Assembly: GCA_947625175.1 (NCBI GenBank) | Contig: CANQNI010000003.1 | Location: 1-19,797, forward strand | DNA length: 19,797 bases | Origin: an uncultured Eubacteriaceae bacterium | GTDB taxonomy: Bacteria; Bacillota; Clostridia; Eubacteriales; Eubacteriaceae | Reading direction: 5' to 3' | Part shown: in pieces, positions 13,846-19,797 of the stretch | How positions within the stretch are numbered: the stretch's first letter is position 1 | Layout of the letters: each line of letters begins with the position of its first letter | Translations under genes and position numbers: made by a program | Notes under the pieces: model-generated | Told to the model about the DNA's origin: nothing | Seen by the model: only the letters and a program-made list of their open reading frames with translations | The model's database searches: none

Positions 13846-15246
13846 TTATGAACTTGGTTCATTCTTTAATTCTACAACAGCAAGTTGTCCATATTGTTTT
13901 ATACCAGAAAAACTATAATGAATTCCATCTGTAGTATCACCTAAAATCAATTTATGAGTTTCATCATTATGAGTTATTTCCAGGTAATTTCCAGGAAGAT
14001 CTTTAAAACTTACGAAAAATTCAATTACCTGACCTGTTTGTTGATCAACTACTCTAATCTTTCCCCCATAAGTATTAGCAGAAAGAATTTCATAATAGCC
14101 TTCTGATCCGTTAAATGTCTGATTAAATCCAGTAAACATATAATAATCAGTAAATCCGGTTACATACGAATTAACATTAGTTGCTTCGGTATCAATCCAG
14201 GCACCGTGAACTCGGGCTCTAAATGTTGATTCTTCTATTGGTTGTCTATAAGGTTCAAGTGTTGAACCGGGAGCAGGACTACCTTTTGGAACAACGGTGA
14301 TATTTACGGCTTCAAGTTTTTTTCCACAAGAAATTGATCCGGCAATTTCACCATTCTTAGCCCAGTTTAACCATCCAAAATCAGCACTATGAGCCTGATA
14401 ATAAATATCATACAAATTAGCACCATATCCAGTTAAACGAATCTGAATAGCTTCAGCCTGCCTATTTTCACCAACAGTCCCACTTAATTCGCCATTACTA
14501 TGCCATTGAGATTCCCATCCAATATCCTTTAAGTGGAGTCGATATTCAATACCACTCTTTCCTTCATCTGAATAGGTTAATTTAATGGCTTCAATCTGTT
14601 TATCCTCACCTGTTGTTCCGATCATATTATCTATGAAAGGACTTTCAACCCAACCAATATCCTGAATGTGGGTTTCAGCGATATTAACTGGGGTCATTCC
14701 TTTAGCTACAAATGGCCGTGTTGTTGGACCGGGAGCGTCAGCACCCTTTTCAACCAGGACAATCTGAATAGCCTGAAGTTTTCGGGAAAGGCCAGTTGAA
14801 CCAGAATCCTCTCCGTTTTTGGCCCAGTCAAGCCAGCCAAGATCAGAAATATGAGATCGGTAATATACATCATAATTACCTGCGTCTAAACCTGTTAGCT
14901 GAATCCGAATAGCTTCCAGATTAAGAGCTTGGCCCGTTGTTCCAGACTCTTCACCGTTACTGCTCCAATCATCTTCCCAGCCAATATTACTGATATGACT
15001 TTGATATTCAATTGAGCTACCTTCTGAAAGATTAGCCTGAACCGTAAAAGCTTCTATTGCTTTGTCCTGACCTGTGGTCCCAGCAACTTCACCATTTTTT
15101 ACACTGTCCATCCAACCTATCCCTGAGACATGAGCAGCATAACTGACCCGAATATCAGAATTCAACTCTTCCGCTAAAATAGGGTGACCAATAAACAATA
15201 AAGGAAAAATTAAGAAAAACCAACATATCTTATTAAAGATTTTCAA
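13846..15246 (-). CDS. secreted six-ChW repeat protein with unknown C-terminal domain
   Basis: 466 residues. The start is a TTG at 15246, supported by AAGGAAG 6 bases upstream. A signal peptide covers about 1-25 (MKIFNKICWFF, then hydrophobic, ending ILA-E). Six ChW repeats cover 33-320, again as two A-B-C triplets: GIGWMD, NIGWED, LGWLDW; DIGWVE, DIGWES, FGWLNW. Pro-rich linkers follow each triplet (GADAPGPTT, KGSPAPGST). Residues about 330-466 form an unassigned beta-rich domain with a GAWIDTEATNVNS start, many Thr/Gly/Tyr, and one clear IEFFVSF strand. It may be a binding module, as no catalytic set is seen. The gene has its own promoter (15281-15309) and terminator, so it is not strictly operonic with the peptidase. 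The close resemblance of both repeat arrays points to duplication. Confidence 0.9.
   Translation of the reverse strand: MKIFNKICWFFLIFPLLFIGHPILAEELNSDIRVSYAAHVSGIGWMDSVKNGEVAGTTGQDKAIEAFTVQANLSEGSSIEYQSHISNIGWEDDWSSNGEESGTTGQALNLEAIRIQLTGLDAGNYDVYYRSHISDLGWLDWAKNGEDSGSTGLSRKLQAIQIVLVEKGADAPGPTTRPFVAKGMTPVNIAETHIQDIGWVESPFIDNMIGTTGEDKQIEAIKLTYSDEGKSGIEYRLHLKDIGWESQWHSNGELSGTVGENRQAEAIQIRLTGYGANLYDIYYQAHSADFGWLNWAKNGEIAGSISCGKKLEAVNITVVPKGSPAPGSTLEPYRQPIEESTFRARVHGAWIDTEATNVNSYVTGFTDYYMFTGFNQTFNGSEGYYEILSANTYGGKIRVVDQQTGQVIEFFVSFKDLPGNYLEITHNDETHKLILGDTTDGIHYSFSGIKQYGQLAVVELKNEPSS
14287..15150 (-). repeat. six ChW repeats of the second protein, two triplets
   Basis: The units follow the same A-B-C, A-B-C order as in the peptidase: type A (VSYAAH, NIAETH), type B (SIEYQSH, GIEYRLH), type C (YDVYYRSH, YDIYYQAH). 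Type C ends both times in a Pro-rich linker. Each has one GW pair and (T/S)GTTG- or SGTVG-like turns. Confidence 0.8.
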
Positions 15247-15280
15247 GTTTTACTTCCTTACCTTTAATTTTATTAAGTTA

Positions 15281-15309
15281 ATAATATTATATTAACTTTT
15301 TATTGTAAA
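15281..15309 (-). promoter_or_regulatory. putative promoter of the second ChW gene
   Basis: Minus strand TTTACA (15309-15304, four of six matches to TTGACA), 17-bp spacer, TATTAT (15286-15281). It lies about 35 bases before the TTG start and just after the terminator of the lipase unit. Confidence 0.5.
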
Positions 15310-15327
15310 ATCTAGAGCAAAAAAGGT

Positions 15328-15356
15328 GAAAAAAAGAACGGGAAATCATCCCGTTC
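15328..15356 (-). terminator. terminator of the ZIP-nfo-lipase operon
   Basis: Minus strand stem GAACGGG with CCCGTTC, loop ATGATTT, then seven T's. It ends 10 bases past the hydrolase stop codon. Confidence 0.95.
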
Positions 15357-15366
15357 GAATTTTTCA

Positions 15367-17193
15367 TTATTTAAATTGAGGTTCTATTTCAACCGATTCA
15401 GTTACAGTAAAACTATAAACCGGATCCTTTGAAACCACCTTATTATTAATAGCCCAGCCTTTAAAGGAATCTTTTACTTCATCAGCTACAGTTAAGCGGC
15501 AAATTTCACCCTGGGTAAAATAACCTCCACCTGTTACTTTACCATACTCGTTAAGATTCATTCTAACTGTATAATATTTTAAATCTGATTCTTCAATAAT
15601 ATTTGAAGAAATTTCTTTTCCATTGGTCTTAATAATAGGATTAGTATCTTCTCCTTCAGGAACTGTCAGTTCAACTAAAGATGAAGCGTCTACTTTTCCA
15701 AAATTAACCAGTTTATCTTTGAGGCCCTTTTGCATATCAAAACGGGCATAATTAACAACTACAGAATCAGTTAGAGGTGCTATTTCAATATCAAAAGTCT
15801 GTTGTGGATTAAACTGAACGATTAATTGTCCGTTATTATCATAACTTAGATAGAGCGCATTTTCCTGATTATTAATAGTGTTTCCATCAACTTCAGCTAG
15901 AATATTTTTGTTTTCATCCCTAATTTTAACTTTCTTGGCCCCATAAATATAAAGGATTTTAGAATAACTACTTGAAAAATCTTCATAGCTATTTAAGGAT
16001 TCAAGCCAGGATAAATTAAGTTCCATAGCATGATTCTGTAAAATGGGGCTCATGAAATTAAGTTTAAAAACCATTTTAGGTTCAGATCCCAGATATTTTG
16101 AAATTTTTGTTATATTAAGCGGATTAATATAATAAAGTTCTTTTTGAACTCTATCTATTAAGATAAAATCAGCCTGAGGGACTTCCTGTTTAGCTCCGCC
16201 AAAGAAAACAGCTGTTAATAATTCCAAACAACTTTGATATTTATTGACATAATTTTCCAGGTTTTTAAAGACGAAAGCAAAATCATTAACGAAAACGTTC
16301 TGAATATAGCCAGTATCAAATGAAGGCATAAATTGAAAAGGAACAATCGATTTTTCCTCTATCTTCATTTTCATGAACTTTTCCTTAAAGTTCTTATCAT
16401 TTTCAACTCCAGCAGTATAATAAGTTTTTCCATATCGTCTATAACCAAAAACGCTTTCTGCTACCTTCGGAATTAAATCATTAGGATTACTAATGGAAAT
16501 AATATTATTATACTTATCAGTTAAAGCTTCCTGATCTCGCGTATCTCTAGGACATTCAATTGAAAAACCAAATATATTTTCCTTGGGAATACCGGGAATT
16601 TCCCCCTGAGTAAGTCGGGCGGCCGTTAAATTGGCCGTAGAGGCCGCTCTTGAATAACCGGAAATAAGAATTTTAATATCCCCGGTAAAATTATTAGTTT
16701 TAATTGTGTTTTTAATTCCATCTAAAACCTGATCCGAGGCTATTTTAAAACCAGCAACATCTGTTCCAGTTCCTATATTAAAATTACCACCCCATTCAGA
16801 TCCATAATGACCACCTCGTACAGCAACCAGAATGATTGTTGAATTCTCTACCTGTTTATATCCAATAGCATAACCAATTGAATTAATGTAAAGTTTTCCC
16901 TTAACAATTGGTGCCGGATAATAAACTGAATCTGTTACCTTATCTCCAGCTAGAACATTTAACCCTTCTTTTTGATAATCAATCTTAGCAGTATAGGAAT
17001 AACCTAATTGATCATAGAAATTCAAAATATTTTCTTTGAGCGAAGGGGCTAAAGATAAATAATAGGCAAATTTTAATAAATCAAAATTCTTCTCTGTTGA
17101 TGGTTTTAGTAGCCATTTATCATCATATTTATATGAATGCTTTCTTATTGTAGTATCATCTGAACCTAAATACTGGAATTCACCTGTTATCAT
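15367..17193 (-). CDS. lipase-like alpha/beta hydrolase with C-terminal InlB-type repeat domain
   Basis: 608 residues. The central part (about 90-260) is an alpha/beta hydrolase of the class 3 lipase (Mbeg1-like) type: VAVRGGHYGSEWGGN oxyanion region, nucleophile Ser181 in ISGYSRAAST, and probable acid Asp239 in NPNDLIP. A possible catalytic His is His388 (LQNHAMEL). The middle (about 260-510) is not assigned. The last 60 residues (GKVTGGGYFTQGE to VEIEPQFK) resemble the divergent InlB B-repeat (Flg_new) of bacterial surface proteins. No signal peptide is seen, and the ATG at 17193 is supported by AGAGG 6 bases upstream, so a secretory start was not missed by a few codons. A surface-type module on a leaderless hydrolase is odd. 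The gene follows endonuclease IV by 14 bases. Lipase or esterase work is likely; the substrate is unknown. Confidence 0.75.
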   Translation of the reverse strand: MITGEFQYLGSDDTTIRKHSYKYDDKWLLKPSTEKNFDLLKFAYYLSLAPSLKENILNFYDQLGYSYTAKIDYQKEGLNVLAGDKVTDSVYYPAPIVKGKLYINSIGYAIGYKQVENSTIILVAVRGGHYGSEWGGNFNIGTGTDVAGFKIASDQVLDGIKNTIKTNNFTGDIKILISGYSRAASTANLTAARLTQGEIPGIPKENIFGFSIECPRDTRDQEALTDKYNNIISISNPNDLIPKVAESVFGYRRYGKTYYTAGVENDKNFKEKFMKMKIEEKSIVPFQFMPSFDTGYIQNVFVNDFAFVFKNLENYVNKYQSCLELLTAVFFGGAKQEVPQADFILIDRVQKELYYINPLNITKISKYLGSEPKMVFKLNFMSPILQNHAMELNLSWLESLNSYEDFSSSYSKILYIYGAKKVKIRDENKNILAEVDGNTINNQENALYLSYDNNGQLIVQFNPQQTFDIEIAPLTDSVVVNYARFDMQKGLKDKLVNFGKVDASSLVELTVPEGEDTNPIIKTNGKEISSNIIEESDLKYYTVRMNLNEYGKVTGGGYFTQGEICRLTVADEVKDSFKGWAINNKVVSKDPVYSFTVTESVEIEPQFK

Positions 17194-17207
17194 TTTAAAC
17201 CTCTTAA

Positions 17208-18050
17208 TTAACTAAGTGCGGCAGCTACTCCCTTTAAAAAGGCTACCTCTCGTGCATAACCATTGAAATCATTGGGCGTTTCTAGAAACATCGGAAGTTG
17301 ATTAATATGTTTATTTTTTATTATTTCAACAAAGGTTTCAATTCCTAAAAACCCATTACCTAAAATCTCGTGTCGATCTTTGTTTGTCTGATAATCGTTT
17401 TTTGTATCGTTTAAATGTAAGGCTTTTAATCTGTTAAGTCCTATTATTTTATCAAACTCTTCTAGAACATCATCTAAATTATTTTTTATATCATAACCGG
17501 CACAATAAGTATGGCAGGTATCAAGACATACCCCTAATTTTTCATTGAGCTGTGTTTTTGCTATTATTTCAGCAATTTCTTCAAAACTCCGGCCAATCTC
17601 TGTTCCCTTCCCGGCCATTGTTTCTAGAAGCACTATAACTTTTTGTTCTTTAAAAAGAGTTTTATTTAATATCTCTGTAATTCTACTAACCCCTGTTTGA
17701 ACTCCATCTCCGGTATGTGAACCGGGATGAAAATTATAAAGAGTACAGGGTAATTGTGATAATCTCTCAAGATCTTCACTAAAAGCTCTATAAGCAAAAT
17801 CACGAACTTCCTCTTTAGAGGAAGCCATATTTAAAGTATAGGGTGCATGTGCCAGAACTTCACCAAACTGATGTTCCTGCATATAAGAATTCCAGTCATC
17901 AGCTTCTTTCTGATCAAATTTTCTAATACTTCCACCTCTTGGATTCCTGGAAAAAAACTGAAAAGTATTGGCACCCATATCATAAGCTTCCTGGCTTGCT
18001 TTAAGATAACCTTTAGCAATACTTAAATGAGCTCCTATTGTTATTTTCAT
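17208..18050 (-). CDS. nfo: endonuclease IV
   Basis: 280 residues, the family's normal length. It cuts DNA 5' to abasic sites and is active in base excision repair; it needs a tri-zinc centre. All nine zinc ligands known from the E. coli enzyme align here: His68 (LAHAP), His108 (NFHPG), Glu143 (LLETMAG), Asp177 and His180 (LDTCH), His212 (LHLND), Asp225 and His227 (DRH), Glu257 (LETPN). The start ATG (18050) is one base after the stop of the zinc transporter gene (TAATATG), so they share an mRNA, and the weak AGGT site may rely on coupling. The pairing of a zinc-dependent enzyme with a ZIP transporter may be more than chance, but this is inference. MutY, in the same repair field, lies 12 kb away. 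Confidence 0.97.
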   Translation of the reverse strand: MKITIGAHLSIAKGYLKASQEAYDMGANTFQFFSRNPRGGSIRKFDQKEADDWNSYMQEHQFGEVLAHAPYTLNMASSKEEVRDFAYRAFSEDLERLSQLPCTLYNFHPGSHTGDGVQTGVSRITEILNKTLFKEQKVIVLLETMAGKGTEIGRSFEEIAEIIAKTQLNEKLGVCLDTCHTYCAGYDIKNNLDDVLEEFDKIIGLNRLKALHLNDTKNDYQTNKDRHEILGNGFLGIETFVEIIKNKHINQLPMFLETPNDFNGYAREVAFLKGVAAALS

Positions 18051-18051
18051 A

Positions 18052-18858
18052 TTAACCTAATGCAACATCTAATATCATCATGATAGCAAAACCTAGCATG
18101 AATCCAACAGTTGCATAACTGATTTCTCCATTTTCTGTTAATTGACTCTCCGGAATTAGTTCATCTGAGACTACATAAAGCATAGCTCCGGCAGCAAAAG
18201 ATAAAATAAACGGGAGAATTGTACTAATTAAGTATACAGCATAAGCCCCTAAAGCTGCACCTATTGGTTCTACAATTCCTGATAATTGACCAATCATAAA
18301 CGATTTAAATCGAGTTAGCTTCTCTCTTCTTAATGGAATTGATACAGCTGCTCCTTCCGGGAAATTCTGAATTCCCATTCCAATAGTTAAAATTAGGGCT
18401 GAATTAAAGACAGCCTGTACCGGCTCAGCAGCTAAGGCTCCAAAGGCTACGCCAACAGCAAATCCTTCAGGTAAATTATGAATGGTTATAGCTAAAGCCA
18501 GGAGAACACTGCGCTCCCAGGATGATTTGACACCTTCAACATGATGAGATTCTATATGCATATGTGGAAGTAACCTATCCAGTAAAAAAAGAACCAGGCC
18601 ACCAGACAAGAATCCTAAGGTAGGATAGAACCAGTCGAAAATACCAGTGCCCTCAGTCAGTTCCAAGGCAGGTGCTAAAAGTGACCAGAAGGAAGCGGCA
18701 ACCATTATTCCGGCGGCTAAACCCAACATTACATTCAGAACACTCTTTTTAATATCTTTGAAAAAGAAAACCATGGCAGAACCTAAAGCTGTCATAAACC
18801 ATGTAAACAATCCCGCTATAAAGGCTAATAAAATTGGATTTAATTCAAAATAACTCAT
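18052..18858 (-). CDS. ZIP family metal transporter (GufA/ZupT type)
   Basis: 268 residues with about eight membrane helices, all as expected for ZIP. Imports zinc or other divalent metals into the cytoplasm. Signature sites: IHNLPEGFAVG in helix 4 (His127, Asn128, Glu131) and IQNFPEGAAVS in helix 5 (Gln164, Asn165, Glu168), which form the metal path. Later EPIGAALGA (Glu198) and SDELIPES also match. The loop between helices 3 and 4 has HMHIESHH, a His-rich stretch often used in metal binding. The start has GGAG 7 bases before ATG. First gene in the unit with nfo and the hydrolase. No clear promoter is seen upstream, but a 14-bp palindrome lies at 18877-18890. Confidence 0.93.
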   Translation of the reverse strand: MSYFELNPILLAFIAGLFTWFMTALGSAMVFFFKDIKKSVLNVMLGLAAGIMVAASFWSLLAPALELTEGTGIFDWFYPTLGFLSGGLVLFLLDRLLPHMHIESHHVEGVKSSWERSVLLALAITIHNLPEGFAVGVAFGALAAEPVQAVFNSALILTIGMGIQNFPEGAAVSIPLRREKLTRFKSFMIGQLSGIVEPIGAALGAYAVYLISTILPFILSFAAGAMLYVVSDELIPESQLTENGEISYATVGFMLGFAIMMILDVALG

Positions 18859-18876
18859 CCTGTTTCTCCATGATAC

Positions 18877-18890
18877 TTTAAACGTTTAAA
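18877..18890. promoter_or_regulatory. perfect 14-bp palindrome upstream of the ZIP gene
   Basis: TTTAAACGTTTAAA, 18 bases before the ZIP start and in the region divergent from the unknown gene at 19033. It may be an operator, for example for a metal-responsive regulator, but it resembles no box I can name with confidence. It is AT-rich apart from the central CG. Confidence 0.3.
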
Positions 18891-19032
18891 TTTCAAAAAA
18901 AGACAAACTATACAAAAAATTTTTACCCAATTTGTAAAAAACATATAAATTCGATAGAAAAATTTATAAATTTAGATAAAAACGAAAAAAATAGGATAAG
19001 TATATATTAAGAAACGGCTAAAGGAAATAATT

Positions 19033-19338
19033 ATGGAAAATAAAATTTTATTAAGAGCAATCGGACAGTTCGAAATTTATCAGTTTTTAGAAAATATTGA
19101 TGAGTTTACAGAATTTTATAAAGCAAACACAGATAATTTCGATATCTTTGAAATAGCAAATCTAAAAGATGTAGAGATAACAAAAATAAATGATAATTAT
19201 ACTCTTTATGATATGACATTAAGTCAAACAGAAGATCATTTCTGGTTAATTAAAGATGAACAGACCGGAATGTATGAACCGATTGACTCAAAAGAACAAG
19301 CCGAACATGTTGTCGCTACACTTAATGACGAACAATAG
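19033..19338 (+). CDS. acidic hypothetical protein
   Basis: 101 residues, strongly acidic, without signal peptide, Cys or membrane helix. The start ATG is supported by AAAGGA 8 bases upstream. It opens MENKILLRAIGQFEIYQFLE, has a central segment with alternating strands (DVEITKINDNYTLYDMTLSQ) and ends with a helix (SKEQAEHVVATLNDEQ). The last helix plus DHFWLIKDEQTGMYEPID suggest a compact alpha/beta protein. It stands alone, divergent from the ZIP unit, and ends in TAG, one of the few non-TAA stops in the window. The 15-bp hairpin at 19394 follows. I do not recognise the family. Confidence 0.8.
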   Translation: MENKILLRAIGQFEIYQFLENIDEFTEFYKANTDNFDIFEIANLKDVEITKINDNYTLYDMTLSQTEDHFWLIKDEQTGMYEPIDSKEQAEHVVATLNDEQ

Positions 19339-19393
19339 TTTTCCTTCACATAATAACTTATTTATACAATGCTTCAAACTTCGAAGCCATAAG

Positions 19394-19426
19394 AAAATGG
19401 GGTATTCCTTTGGAATACCCCATTTT
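19394..19426. terminator. hairpin between converging genes, probably a terminator
   Basis: A perfect 15-bp inverted repeat (AAAATGGGGTATTCC with GGAATACCCCATTTT) with loop TTT, between the end of the hypothetical gene and the end of eno. The T tail is short in both directions (arm T's then ATAT; or CTTA), so it is a probable bidirectional terminator with a strong stem. Confidence 0.75.
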
Positions 19427-19455
19427 ATATTAGAGATAAGAAATTAGTTTTGTTC

Positions 19456-19797
<342 letters not shown>

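Noticed and set aside
17831..18019. Second minus-strand frame inside nfo
   Set aside because: Fully inside the endonuclease IV gene, whose nine zinc ligands show the true frame.
18647..18853. Plus-strand frame opposite the ZIP gene
   Set aside because: Antisense to clear transmembrane helices of the transporter; no ribosome site.

Overview
The window looks like chromosomal DNA of a low-GC Gram-positive bacterium (Bacillota, clostridial or a relative). By eye the GC content is about one third. Shine-Dalgarno sites, sigma-A-type promoters and T-tailed terminators are of the Bacillota type, nearly every stop codon is TAA, and two secreted proteins carry ChW (clostridial hydrophobic, conserved W) repeats. 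All tryptophans are TGG and genes are intact under the standard code. Genus cannot be set from the sequence alone. No transposase, integrase, phage gene or CRISPR array is visible.

Layout. 1-1273 (+): end of an unidentified gene, a small two-helix membrane protein, a terminator, then a membrane-anchored Mrr-like nuclease domain protein. 1285-4405 (-): class II glutamine amidotransferase, GCS2-family glutamate-cysteine ligase, and a lipoprotein DNA/RNA nuclease. The amidotransferase-ligase pair recalls EgtC and EgtA of ergothioneine synthesis, but no other ergothioneine gene is present. 4766-4977 (-): two serine tRNAs behind one promoter, divergent from mutY (5033-6049, +). 6284-7215 (+): a promoter, a long leader, a thioredoxin with a DsbA-like CPHC active site, and a small helical protein of unknown function, ending in a 13-bp hairpin shared with the convergent operon.

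7220-11776 (-): glnS, a phenylacetate-CoA ligase, a tandem ACT protein and a membrane-anchored transglutaminase-fold protein. The first two junctions are the same one-base TAATG overlap. 11927-15246 (-): two secreted six-ChW proteins, one ending in an M23 (LytM) peptidase and one in an unknown beta-rich domain, each with its own terminator. In both, the six repeats form two copies of a three-repeat unit. 15367-18858 (-): a ZIP metal transporter, endonuclease IV and a lipase-like hydrolase, tightly packed. 19033-19338 (+): an unknown acidic protein. 19456-19797 (-): the C-terminal part of enolase, cut by the window edge.

Themes: DNA repair (MutY, endonuclease IV), cell-surface functions (ChW proteins, peptidase, anchored transglutaminase fold, lipoprotein nuclease), thiol and gamma-glutamyl chemistry (the ligase/amidotransferase pair, CPHC thioredoxin) and housekeeping (glnS, serine tRNAs, enolase). 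The least explained parts are the amidotransferase-ligase pair, the thioredoxin with its small partner, the ChW triplets with their GC-rich patch, and the membrane Mrr-like protein.
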